A stretch of 64,000 nucleotides of DNA. Origin: Phycomyces blakesleeanus NRRL 1555(-) (taxonomy: Eukaryota > Mucoromycota > Mucoromycetes > Mucorales > Phycomycetaceae). Positions 48,716 through 61,107 of this stretch are shown here, piece after piece (position 1 is the stretch's first letter; each line of letters begins with the position of its first letter). The DNA is taken from NCBI RefSeq assembly GCF_001638985.1, contig NW_017265137.1, forward strand, positions 1,267,054-1,331,053, given 5' to 3'. A program made the translations under genes and the position numbers. The notes under the pieces are model-generated. The model ran no database searches, had not been told where the DNA came from, and saw only the letters and a list, made by a program, of their open reading frames with translations.

Positions 48716-49564
48716 ATAATTTTATAACAATATTGTCACAAAAACCAATTAATAAATACAATACACACATATATATATATATTATCAGGAACAACTTGCA
48801 AAGAAGAATATTATTGTCTTGAAAGATTCTTCATATGATACCAATTAAAATATAGAATTGATGCCAAGTACTTATACTTTGGCCAGTGATGGTCTGCTCA
48901 TTTTCTTTTCCTTTTACTCTAGAGTTTGAAGGCTGACCACCCCAAAACTGTTTATTCAATATTTTGTAAAACATTAAACAGCATATATCGTTTATATAAA
49001 GTTTTGTAGGGATTCATCCAATAAAAATTTGCAAAAGCTAAATCAGAAAAACAAAAGACCTTGCACATTTTGTTATAGCCAATTTTTTGAGAGAGATCAA
49101 AAATCTTATCAGGGAATATTCTTTTGTTATTCCTTATCTTTTTATCTACCTGTAAGCCGTACTTAATCATACAAATTCTACCTCAGCTCCAATGTATTTG
49201 GTATTAGTTCACGAAAGTCTCATTGTTCCTCGTTTGTATTGCCAAGATGCTTTCTACTGTGAAGAATTGATATTCTTATTTTATTTTATTTTTGGTTACC
49301 ATAGAAATAATCAAAATTTTAATTGGATGTCATGGTGAGGGCTTATTGGTGGATGCACAAATATCTTGTGTCAACGCAGTAAATGTTGAATCTCACATAA
49401 TTTTCAAAAAACCAATTCGGAGTTTTTTTTTATTATTCATTTATCATTATATCATTCAAATTTATCGTTTAAAAAATGTAATAAAGAAAAACCCTCTTTT
49501 TTTTCTACTTCTTCTTATTGTCCTCCATTTACACTTACATTATCAGCCCCGCATCTTTAACTCG
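48716..49564. other. AT-rich spacer before the phospholipase gene
   Basis: No gene was supported. A minus-strand frame at 48952-49170 and the upstream extension of the phospholipase frame from 49292 have no family features. A pyrimidine-rich stretch just before 49565 looks like the phospholipase leader. Confidence 0.45.
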
Positions 49565-52381
49565 ATGCCTTTTTTTGCTGCCTGGTCTATTCAGACCGTG
49601 CGCCAAAGAGCATTTCTTATTGGAGTTGGCGCAAGCACAGTTACCGGCGTGTTATTGAAATGTCATTATGCAAAAGACAATACTCCATTGATCATCAGAG
49701 AACCTTCATTACCATTTCGCATCCTTTGTAATTTCATTCCCATTGTGGCTCTCGAGCCAGCCGATCCTTCTACACCTCAATCGCCTCCAAAAGGGGGCCC
49801 AGGTGCATGGCTAGACTCGACTCGAAAAATATTTCAAGTGGATAGAATGCAAGAAGACGTTCGACGTGAAAACGACTTTATTAGCAAGATGTTTTCGCTT
49901 AAATCTACGCTCCCAACAATGCCCAAGATTAATATCCCGGAGCCTCATATCCCATCTGTAGAAGAAATCAATCAGAGAATGAATGAACTATATCCAACAT
50001 TTGCCTCTCAATTCGATACCCTCCGAGAAAGCTATGAACATTTTTGGGATTTTCTGACCATGGAAGATTTTCGAAAGCTAATAGACGATATCCAGCGGGA
50101 AGATCAGGATGGGCTTATATATCCTGAAGTGGGGGAAGATGCAATAGTTCGGTAATTAAGAGCACTGGACCATGTGTGTATGTGTGTAAGATAAATAATA
50201 CTAAGTAGCTATGCTTTACATGAAATAGAGAAGGGTCTGGTCTTTCAAAAGAAGAAAAGAAATTCATTAAAGTGCGCAAAGAGAGGCAAAGACAATCATT
50301 TGCAAAATTTATGAGAGTGGATCCCCACGAAGTCGAATTGGAAGACATGCCAATCGTTGGGATAGCATCAAGGTAACTACCTCGAATACATCAAATACCA
50401 CTTTTTATCCTAAAATCAAAATAAAAAAAGTTGACTCTAAAGAATTGTTTAGTGGAGGTGGGTATCGTGCAATGGCAGGATGTGCGGGATATCTAAAAGG
50501 AATGCGTGATACCGGAGTTCTGGATTGTGTAATGTACATGGCTGGTAAGTAGGTAAAGAGTATATGAATACATACTGAAAAGTGATTATGTACTTTTTTT
50601 TTTTTAAAAAAAAAAGGTGTGTCTGGTTCATGCTGGACAATGGCATTGTATTATAGTCCTCTTTCTGGTGGATCGTTGGAAAAGTTATCAGGCCATCTCC
50701 AGACTCACATGCATACTCACCTCGCAAATGTCTCTAGTTTCCTTACTGTCCTAAGTGCATCCAAGAATAATGCTAAACTATTGATGCAAGGAGTTCTTGA
50801 GCGCTATTACCAGCAAAACAATACGCTGAACGTGGTAGACGTGTTTGGAATGCTAATTGGCGCAACTCTTTTGACAAAAAAGAAGATAGATAATACGATG
50901 GCCTCTGAATCTTCAGAGTGTCAAGACCATTCTATCGATACAGAAGGGTCTTCCAAAAAAAAAGAAGATATCCTTCGAGGCATTGTTACCGAAGAAGACG
51001 GGACTCAAAGAAAACCTATTCTGCTGTCCAAGAATGCAATGAAACTCTCTTGCCAGGACGACGTTTTTGGTGATGGCTCTCAACCGATGCCTATATACTG
51101 TGCTGTGCGACATGATAATGCCCATACTGCAGAAGAAGAAAAGGACATTTATCAATGGTATGAATTCACTCCATTTGAGATGGGATGCGAAGAAATTGAC
51201 GGTAAGTCTGTGGATCTTAAATAAAAAAAAAGATATGGGACAGTAAACGGATTGAATTGAAATTAATTTATTGATTTATTTTGCGTTAATATATATTTGA
51301 ACACTAAATAAATAAACCAGCTTGGATTCCTATGTGGGGATTTGGAAGAAAATTTGACCAGGGTAAAAACTTGGAAAGACTTCCAGAACAGTCCCTGGAT
51401 ATTATGATGGGGTAAGTGGGCACGAAACAAACAGAATAATGTTAAAATGATCTTTTCTTTTAACAAAAGAAAAAAAAAGAACAAGCGCAAGCGCAAGCAC
51501 GAGCACAAGCACAAGTACAAGCAACATCAAGTAATCATATACATACGCACATTTGATGTTTTAGAGTTTTCGGTTCTGCGTTTGCTGCAAGTCTAGTTCA
51601 GTTCTACCAAGAAGTTCGTAGTTTCCTTCCTAAAAGGGCTATTGACGCTTCGGACGAAATTGTTCTTCGCTACCAAGAATCAATGTCCAACTACCATCCG
51701 ATATCTCCTGCAAGTTTTCCCAACCCATTCTATAATCTACCCGAATATGGTCCTATTGAAGAAGGTTGCACATTTAGTCGTCCAAAGTCGTTGATAGAAT
51801 CCAAAGAGTTGTGTTTGATGGACGCTGGAATGGATAACAATATCCCATTTTACCCTCTTCTACGCCAAGGTCGTGATGTGGATGTGATTCTTGCTGTAGA
51901 TCTGAGTGCGGATATCCAGACAGCCCATCACTTTGATCGAGCTGAAGGATATGCCAAGCGACGTGGAGTCAAAGGCTGGCCTGTGGATGCTGGCTGGCCA
52001 AAACAGCACCACAGCAGCAAGACCAATGACTATCCACTCGGAACTTGCACTGTGTTTGCTTCTCATGCCTTGGAGACCGAAACAGAGGAAGCCACAGGAG
52101 AAACGTATCAAACAAAAGCCCAGAGAGTGACTGTGGTGTATTTTCCATTTATCTTGAACAAGGCGTTTGATCCTGAATTTGATCCACAAACAGCAGAGTT
52201 CTGTAGTACATGGAACTTTGTTTATACATCTGATCAGGTAAACAAGCTTGAAGGCCTTGCAGAGAAGAACTGGACAGAAAATATAGATCAGGTTCGAGAA
52301 GTTCTGAGAAAAGTATGGGACCGTAAACGTAGACAAAGATTAGAAAAGCTACCTGACATAGAAAATCCTTTTACATTATAG
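49565..52381 (+). CDS. Cytosolic PLA2-type phospholipase, membrane-anchored
   Basis: Six exons: 49565-50151, 50229-50372, 50453-50544, 50617-51201, 51321-51411 and 51565-52381, giving 771 residues. The fold is the cPLA2/lysophospholipase catalytic domain. SGGGYRAM with Arg249 and GVSGSCW with Ser277 match the oxyanion loop and nucleophile elbow. DAGMDNNIPFYPL supplies the catalytic Asp586. WIPMWGFGRKFDQG and FGSAFAASLVQFY are also family patterns. Near the N-terminus, RAFLIGVGASTVTGVLL (about residues 16-32) is a probable membrane or mitochondrial-targeting helix. There is no C2 domain. The enzyme should release fatty acids from phospholipids or lysophospholipids; substrate choice is unknown. 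An insertion rich in Ser/Glu/Lys sits near residues 360-400. Confidence 0.92.
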
Positions 52382-52552
52382 ACTTGGTGTTATTATCTCG
52401 CTTTTTTTTTTATTTATTTATTATTATTTGCAAATCAATTGAACATCTTGAGAAACACTACAATTTTACTATTATTCATTTGGGGGTGTATGGGATACTA
52501 TGTGTTTGGTTGGTTGGTTTTTTTTCTTTTTTTCTTTCTTTATGGTCATAAT

Positions 52553-54769
52553 CTAGTTTTTAACATCTTCCCATCCACGTCCCTTGACCTTGGCCAACTC
52601 GGCCTCAGTAAGAACTGCACCACTTGAGAAATATCCTGATGCGACCTTGGCATCAATCTCGACACTAAATAACATTAAAATTGGATGAGTGCTTGTTAAA
52701 AACAAAAAAAAATTAAGTGAATAAGAAAACTTACCGAGAATCGGCAGGGATCATTTCGTCAGGAATTGGGACACGTTCAAGGATAGGAATACCAGCTTCG
52801 ACAATGGCATCGTGTTTCTATAGTCAATGAACGAATGTTAGTAACCCGGAACATCTATTATCCTAGTACACAGGGGGTGGCTGCTTACCATATTTGACAT
52901 AGACTAAAAAAGAACAAGAAATGATGAGTAAATACATATCCAGAGACGAAACAAAGGAGGCTTATGTTATTTTTAGGAATAAAGAATAAAAGCTTACCAT
53001 CATGCGGTCAATCTTCTGGATACCCAACCAGTGCAAAACATCGGGCATCAGGGCTTGGAAGCGCATATCTTTAACACCGGCAATACACTCGGTTCTCAAG
53101 AAGTAGTTATCAGCGGTGTCACCACCAGCCTGACGTTTTCCTAAGATAATGATATATAGTCAGCATCATAGATATAGTAATACTGGTATGCTATATAACT
53201 TACGTGCGTTGTACACAAGGTACTTTGTAACCTCTCCCAAAGCACGTCCTTCCTTGCGGACTAAACAATAATGAGACGCCATTAATACACATAATATACA
53301 TGCATTACATATGTATATATAGAGTACTTACAGTATACAATCACACCGACACCTCCTTCCTGTGCTTGCTTGGCGCATTCTTCAATACCATAGATCAGGT
53401 AAGGGCGGCAGGTACAGATATCACTGCCTAAATTATTCAAGAAAAATAAAATAAAATAAAAAAAACTAGTTCATAAATGTACTCTTTTCTCTTTGTTTGC
53501 CAATTTACTTACCGAATACATCGGAACCATTACATTCATCATGGACACGAAGAGTCAATTTCTTTGTAGGGTCTATAAAAAGAAATTAGTTTATATGCCA
53601 TACTATGCTAGACCTTATATAATCAAACAAGACTTACCCGATACATAGGCTGGGTTACCGAAAATGTAGACACTGATACCACCGATAGGAGGGAGGTATA
53701 CCTTGAGGTCGGGACGAGTGATCAACTCAGGGTACATTCCTCCGGTGTCCTCACTACAAAAGCATGTTTATTCAGAGCCACTCGCAATAATACTTTCAAT
53801 AGAAATCGCAATATAAATAATAAAACTTACAAGAGAGCACGACGCAAGAGACCCTCTTCGATACCAAAGCGGGCAGCAACACCAGGCAAGTACCACACAG
53901 GCTCAACGGCAGCCTTGGATACAGCAAGCTCACCCTTTTGGTTGACGACAATGGTACCATCGACCTTGAGAGTACCCTTACTGACACTCATTTCCATCTC
54001 GGCCATGGTCATATGAGCACGAGTGATAGCAATAGTAGGTCTATAGATGTGTTAGCAAAATAAATAAATAAATAGATAAATAAATAAATTATGTATATCT
54101 TACCTGACATCCAAACCTCCTTCGTATTCCTTCTTGAAAACTTGAGGAGCGGTGTGGCCCCAGGGGTCAAGAGAGACAATCTTGGTGGGGTCAAACCAAG
54201 TGGGGTAAGGACCAACTGAGAAGGTGGGCTCAGTCATGTCAAAGTTGGGACGGTAGTTGCAGGGCAAGTCTCCGATAGCTACAGCCAAGGCACGGTAGAT
54301 ACAGTACGAACCACCATAGGCACCAATTGCATTTCTCTTCTTGATACTTCCAGCGTGACGAGAGGCAACGATAGGTCCACGCTTCTTAGAGTCGGCGGCA
54401 CCCCAGTTGAGTGCAACTGGCTCAATACCATGCTGACCAGGATAGGCTATTTGTAAATAGAAAAAAATCAAAGTTCGGGAGGTATATTAGAACACAAGGC
54501 ATAAAAATAGCAGATATACATTTGTATATATATATATATATATATAATAAAGCTTACTGGTAAGAATCACACGCTGAGGGTACATGGCAGTTGTGCCAGT
54601 GGGACCACCGGCAACACCGACAGGAGCAGCAGTTGATACAGCCTTGGCGTTCTTGTCATCAAAGACAGTGATAGACGTTGAAGGAGAAATATCAAGGGCC
54701 AATTCGGATAATTTGACCTGAGCAAGTTTCTCGACCTATTTTGATTTAATAAGATATTTTAGACCAAAA

Positions 54770-54801
<32 letters not shown>

Positions 54802-54925
54802 CTTGAAGAGAAATATGTAAAGACAACGGGCTTACCTGGTCAGTGAGAGCCTTCTGGTCTTTGCGCATGGTTTCAATGGTAGATACCAATTGCTGGAGGA
54901 CGGTGTCTTGCTGAGGTTGAGTCAT
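52553..54925 (-). CDS. URC1: URC1, GTP cyclohydrolase II-like uracil catabolism enzyme
   Basis: Twelve exons in gene order: 54925-54836, 54735-54558, 54446-54104, 54040-53831, 53753-53638, 53572-53513, 53427-53332, 53260-53204, 53140-52998, 52903-52889, 52817-52735 and 52664-52553, giving 500 residues. The second half matches GTP cyclohydrolase II: RVHDECNGSDVFGSDICTC carries Cys326, Cys337 and Cys339 with the zinc-site spacing of bacterial RibA, and RKEGRALG matches the RQEGRG loop. The long N-terminal half (LNWGAADSKKRGPIVASRHA, DPWGHTAPQVFKKEYEGGLD) is characteristic of the URC1 branch, not riboflavin RIB1. In Lachancea kluyveri URC1 is needed to use uracil as nitrogen source. Exon 10 has only 15 bases. 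The divergent neighbour is a uracil phosphoribosyltransferase, which supports the assignment. Confidence 0.9.
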
Positions 54926-55378
54926 TAAAGACAGAGAATAAAAAGAGAAAGTGGAAGAAAGGAAAATACTTGATGGATTGACTTGAAGGCTTGAAATGGA
55001 TTCTCTTTTATAACTATGAAAAAAAAATTAACATGAAGGGGGGGCTATCTTCATACCTAACACGAGACACACAAATACGTATCATTCATCTCTTGTTCAC
55101 TTTACCTATCGTGGGGATTTTATGCATCATATATATAAAATATATAAAATATATATATAAGAGAAAAAATAAATAAAAAAAGTAAATATACACACTTGCC
55201 ATGTATCTGTGATAAAGCAATCATTCTGTGTCACGCGACACGCGCGCTTATCATGCACCCCCCAAATCCCCCTTGTTCACTTGTTCATAAAGTTGCCTTG
55301 AGTTTTTCACAATCTATCATTCATCCTCAAACACCTCTTTCTCTTCTAAGACTCTCTAAATCTCAAATATCCTCAAAT
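54926..55378. promoter_or_regulatory. Divergent promoter region, URC1 / URC6
   Basis: The two start codons are 453 bases apart. The segment contains the GC-rich word CACGCGACACGCGCG at about 55232-55246, unusual in this AT-rich region and a candidate regulatory site. Shared regulation by uracil or nitrogen status is an inference from the gene pair. Confidence 0.6.
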
Positions 55379-56474
55379 ATGACCCAAACTCTGTTCATCA
55401 GCAAGCACCCTATTGTGGCTACCAAGGTATCTCAGTTGAGAGATGTCTCTCAGTCTCCCAAGCAAGTCCGCCAATTGGTCAATGAGCTCTCAAACCTTTT
55501 GGGATATGAAGCCTCGGCCAATCTTGCTACTGTTAGCAAGAAGAGTGTGAGTATATTATGATTGCTTTATTGTCTTGTAAATCAAGGCTAATACATCTAT
55601 CTTGTGTTATATAGCTCATGAGCCCTTATGAAGCTTATGAAAGCACTGATTTGAAAGAGCGAATCGCCTTGGTCCCTGTTTTGAGATCAGGTCTTGGTCT
55701 TGTTGATGGTAAATAAAGACATGTTTTCGCAAGCTTGCTTATTAAAACTACAAAACTCTTAAAGGTTTCCTTGAACTCTTCCCTGAGGCTCCTGTGTTCC
55801 ATTTGGGTCTTTTCCGTGAAAAGGTAATAATATAAATAATAAAAGTTGTTTACAGCGTGTGAAATTTGGAGATTTCTGGTGCATATTTATGAGGTATTAA
55901 CTTTTGTTCCTAAAGGTGTCACTTCAACCTGTTGAGTACTATAACAAGCTGCCTCATAACCCCAATGTGGACATCTGTTTTGTTCTGGACCCTATCATTG
56001 CCACCGGAAACACTGCAGTTGCCACCATCAACATTCTCAAGGAATGTGGAATTCCAGGCTCACATATCAGATTTGTGAGCATTCTGGCTGTAAGTATATT
56101 TTGGGTAGATTGTGCTTCGTAAAAATAGGAAAAAAAATAAGTATCTATATCTTTACGATTGTGCGCATGTTTGTGGACGTATATCTAATATTCTGGTGGT
56201 ATATACGTTTAATTTTTTCTTTTAGTCTCAGCAAGGTGTCACACAGTTACAGAAGGTTCACCCAGATGTCACTCTTCACCTTGGGGCTGTAGATGAAACA
56301 CTCGATGCACATGGGTAAATAACAAAATTCTGTTTATATTTAATAAACGAACAATGAACGCGGGAAAATCTTACTTAATGTCTGTATTCGTATTTGTATT
56401 ATGATTATTTATATAGCTATATTCGCCCTGGTGTTGGAGATGCCGGTGACCGATTGTTCAGCACAGCACTTTAA
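55379..56474 (+). CDS. URC6: Uracil phosphoribosyltransferase, URC6 type
   Basis: Six exons: 55379-55546, 55615-55708, 55765-55823, 55916-56089, 56226-56314 and 56417-56474, giving 213 residues, the normal UPRT length. The PRPP loop is DPIIATGNTA at residues 132-141 (canonical DPMLATGGSA). ALVPVLRSGLGLVDG matches the ILRAG-type loop, and the C-terminal GVGDAGDRLFST replaces the usual GDFGDRYFGT. These substitutions and the head-to-head position with URC1 favour the URC6 branch over the FUR1 salvage enzyme. The reaction is uracil plus PRPP to UMP and pyrophosphate, which fits the proposal that URC catabolism acts on a ribosylated intermediate. A FUR1 role is not excluded. Confidence 0.85.
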
Positions 56475-56757
56475 GCAGTTCCTTATTTCTTCCAAACACA
56501 TTTTCCTCTTTATCCTATTATTTTTTTTGTGTACACACTCCTTTAGAGACTCTGTGCTTTAGCTTACAGTCAAATTGATTAATAAAAAAAATCATAAAAC
56601 AAAACAAGAAAAATTTGGTCAAACTTAAAGGAGTATATACAAGCCAATGTAATCTGTTCAGCCCCTTTTGATACCAATATTTCAAAAATAAAGAAAGTCT
56701 TTAAAAACCCAAAATCAAATTATACTTTGTCTCAAAAAACACAAATATACACATAAA

Positions 56758-59700
56758 ATGTACTTAATCCTAGTCACATTTTTTATTGGTATTCCACTAG
56801 TTGTATCAGGTAACCTATAATCATAATAGTATTGATAATGATAACGGTCTGTCATTACTGCCTTATCGCTGATAAATCAGTGAATGGATTCTCATAGAGG
56901 CTTTCACGACTCAGTGTTGGGAGACATTGAATGGGTAAACTCTCTTTAAAAAATAAGATAAAATAAAATATACATACATACATACATACAAGCATGATAT
57001 CTTACCTTTTGTGGTAGAAAGCATAACATGCTCCAAGATGGCTCTTGTCTACAGGTCAATCAAATGGCGGGTGGATGGGCAACCCGAGAAATAGACGATT
57101 GGGTCTATTATAGGCAGCAGCATGGTATAATTACAATAAACATTGTACAATGATACCCAATAAACTCATTATACAATCTATTCAAGTAAACATCACATAT
57201 ACATCTGGCCAGATTTCAATGGAAACGGGCAAGTGTATTATTTCAATATGTCAATAATAGAAAAAAAAATCATTTACACGCATCATATTAGTGGGAGGAT
57301 GCTGTGCTCCATCTCGTTTTAAGCCTACAGGCTATGTATTTGAAGATGACGGTAGCACGGTTCAAACCACTGGAGATCTAATGGTCCGAGTTGCCGACGC
57401 ACCTCTTGTCCAGACAGTTTTAGTAGATGGATGGTACCTCCAGGCCTTTACAGATGATAGGGCAGTTGTAAGAACATATTTTTTTCAACAAAAAGAAAAA
57501 ACACACAATTGATCAATTCTGTTTTTGATCAACAGAATCTGACACTTTTGCCTACCGTTAATTTCGCTGATAAACAATCTATTGTTTATGGCGCTGCATT
57601 TGATCGAGCCATGATCATCACATATCAATTTTTAAATGCAACCCATCAGTGGATCGGAAACCAGACAAGCGGTCTAATACGAAACACTGATACTGTTCCA
57701 GATATTACTCTGCCCAAATACACCAGATCTATCGCAAGTAGATCTATAGACAATATTACGTACAATAAAAGGCTTACAAAATGGATACCGTGTGTTTGAT
57801 AATAGGTTATAGCATTCTATGGATCACGGGCTACTCCAATGTGTTTTGCATACATATACGCCGGCCTTTACGTGGATCGTCCTCAGGCAACCTTGACCAA
57901 GATATGCTCATCAGGTATACTATGCTCTATTGAAAACCAAATCTTATTCTATGTTTGTAATTAGCAACATCAATTCTTCAGTATCTGGCACTGGCCAACT
58001 TTATTGCAGTACCGTTGATATTCTTTGTAATGGCATCTCTTTCAAACTTTCGATTTCCACCGTAAGTTTGATAATGAGTGCCCAAATTCGTACTTAGTCC
58101 ATATATATATATATCACTTTTTAGTCCTATCCGCTTTCTTTGCCGTCAGCCTTCACACCCAGTATTATTGTGTGTATTTGTTATGCTTGGTAAATATTTC
58201 TCAATTAAATGTTCTGTAAACAGGTGTAGATCTAGAAAACAAAAATATCTAATGAGTAGATTTGTCAATAAACAGGATCATTTGTTTTCAGTCAAGCTTG
58301 GAATATGCTCACTTCTCAAGAGACTCTGTTTGATGCATGGTTACCTCGTGCTGCAAAACTCGTAGGCATGTCTACGCACTATTGCTCATCTACTACCTGC
58401 ACTACATCCTAACTTTATTGTATTTTATTAGAGCTCTTTTTGTCTTTTTTTCTGTATGCCGTTTATTTTTATCCTGTAAGTATCTATCTTTTATTTTATA
58501 TATATGTATATACAGCCTTAATCTGATCTAATGTATATATATATATATATATTGTTTTGTGAGTAATAGCTCTTTTTGTGCTATCATGCCAGTTATCGAT
58601 CTCACATAGCTACTGTTCTTGGTAAGTATTATGCCTATTCAACTCAAGCGCAGACACATACTCATATTAAGATCCAACACAGGTGTCTATTCCACTCTCA
58701 TTCTATTTACTTTGCGTGTGGTCACAGATCTACCGTCTTTCGTTATCACATATGCAAGAGAGATTCCGTTTCTAGTGATGAATGCTTTGGCCATCATACC
58801 AACTCTTCTAGCTAATGGAATTGTATTGGCCTATTTTTTAATGAGAGCAGTGAAATATCATCCCTGCGATAGATGTCGTATTGAGTTTCTACAAGTAGAT
58901 GGCATCGAAGAAGATTATGTCAAGCTCCTTTTTACACAAAGGGAATTCCGGATTGTGGCAAGTTATGAATTCATTGATCATAGTTATTTAAAAATTCTCA
59001 CTATCCAATATAGAGAAAAATCCCAAAAAAAATAGAACATCATATAAGATACCTTTTTACAGAAGGTCGACAAAATGGAATACCTATTAACAAAGCACGC
59101 CAAGTTTTTTTGAAGAGATATCCTCTTACAACTTACTTACGCTTATTGTACCGACTATTTGGTATGAATGCTTATGTGCGGTAAGTTAAGGAATATTGCA
59201 TCAATATTTCAAAAACAAAAGCGTGGTTTAATATCTTTCTCTAGTATTCCCTATCCTGTAAAGATCTCATTGACTCTCTTGATCTATTGCTTGGGGCAGT
59301 TGGTAATTGATAGTATATGCTCCGTTTTTAAAAGAATGAAAACTTAGCTACTAGCAAACTTTACTATTTTCTTCAGATACCTGTCTTAACTACTGAGATG
59401 CTGGGGGTTGGAGGTGTTGTTCCTACATTTATATGTCAGTGGACGCCATATTTTGCTCAATTCCAATACACGCCAAATCCGACAAGATTTGCAGTAAAGA
59501 CATGGATGCTTATGCAAATTGCTGCTTATATTTCAACATTTGGAGCAGGAATATGTAAGTTTGTTTTTATTTAAATGATACCAAGGACCTAAATTTTACA
59601 GATATAGTGTACTTATTTTTGTATAAACTCTTGTAGTTGCTATGGTGTATTCCCTTGGGATCCTTCGCCGTGTGACAAAAGACATAATAAACATTAGACG

Positions 59701-61107
59701 AGGAGACTACAACATCTTCAAGGGCAAGAAGAATAATACGTAAGAAGGTTTCATGTCTAGGCTTTTGCTAACAAAGTATTCTGTAGGCTTGATCTGGATG
59801 ACTCTATTCGCTTTTTGGGAGTGTGCCTTGGTTTTGGTATGGTACATATTTGATGGTATACCTTTTATTAAAAGAAGAACTGATTTTATTTAATTTGTAT
59901 TTTACAGGATTCACTGGCACATTATATTTCATGATAGAAATAGCATTATTTGGCACCGGAATAGCTATGCTTGTTCAACTCGACAAACTTAGAGACTATG
60001 TATTCCGATTATCTGGCTATGGTACGCAATCTTTAATGTTTGATTAAACTTGGTGTACTGCTTGTCAAACACATTTTTTTTTAAATGTAGGCGTATTTTT
60101 TGCAAGTTTCTTTGTTGCTTGGATATTCCAGTTGGTCCAAAAGAGAATTACCCGTATTGTTTTTATTAAGAAAGGAACTCGATTTAGCTTACAGAACCGC
60201 TCACCTCTATTGCATTATTGGTACTTTATGATGCTTACATCCATGACAAGAGCCTTGACATCTTACATCTTGCGGACATTAAAGCTGATAGTTCGATATC
60301 CACTTTTCAGCTTACGAGTTGATCGTAACGCAGAAACATGGAGTGTGAGACGAGGTGATGGAGGTAAGTCACCTATCTAATGATATTTTTCTTTCTGTTT
60401 TCTGGAATCTCCTATCGCCAGGACTAGTAGGGGAAAAGGGGAAGGGGATAAGGCTGTCAAACACATGCTTGGGATAAAACTAACTAAATAACCTATACTC
60501 ATTTATTTCAACAGGATTTGTTGGCTATATGGGAATGGTAATTCGAGTATATCCTATCTTAAAAGCTTAAAACGAGAAAAAAAAGAAAATAATAGCCTAA
60601 TACACCATATAATTTGTGTACAAAATATTAAGTTATTGGCTGAGAACGAGTACAACAACCCAATTATGCTTGTATTCATTGAGTGTATATTGCATCATCT
60701 TCCTCCGCCGTTGTCGAATACCACAAATCCAGATACTCCGTGCCGAAAACACTCAGCCTTGTCTGATAGCGAGCGGAACGAGATAGGGCCAGTTTGCGAA
60801 ACTTCTCCTGCTGTTGCTACTGCTATTGCAAGTCCAGTCAGACAAGTAACTACAAAATCAGTATATTGGCGACAAGTGCGCGCAAGAAATCGCTGGTTTT
60901 TAGCCTATACACTTATCAATAACCCCATGGTATGAATATATCTATTGAATATCTTTCTTTTTGCCACATTTTTATCTAAACATAATCTTTTATTGTACTT
61001 ATCTTGATTAGCTTCGGAAGTCCCGGTGTCTACAAAATAAGCGAAATGAAGCCTGTCTTGAATCCCTCCACCAAGTCCCCCCATCCAATTTGTCTTACAA
61101 GAATTAG
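56758..61107 (+). CDS. STRA6-like multi-pass membrane protein
   Basis: Twenty-three exons run from 56758 to 61107; larger ones are 57292-57467, 57536-57737, 58683-58961, 59377-59554, 60091-60363 and 60633-60929. The model gives about 882 residues. It starts with a signal peptide (MYLILVTFFIGIPLVVS). A Cys-rich, N-glycosylation-rich ectodomain follows (CWETLNG, DGSCLQVNQ, VGGCCAPSRF; sequons NIT, NLT, NAT, NQT), then roughly nine membrane helices from about residue 245. The C-terminal region carries STRA6-family hallmarks: VGYMGM-LLAENEYNNPIML near 747-765 and ARNRWFLAYTLINNP near 835-849. Vertebrate STRA6 is the retinol-binding-protein receptor that moves retinol. The ligand here is unknown. 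Exon 13's donor is uncertain (58961 or 58982). One intron is GC-AG (57229) and exon 21 has 23 bases. Confidence 0.72.

Noticed and set aside
49292..49564. Upstream extension of the phospholipase frame
   Set aside because: The extension is AT-derived Ile/Phe/Leu sequence; the Met at 49565 follows a pyrimidine-rich leader and starts a sensible N-terminus.
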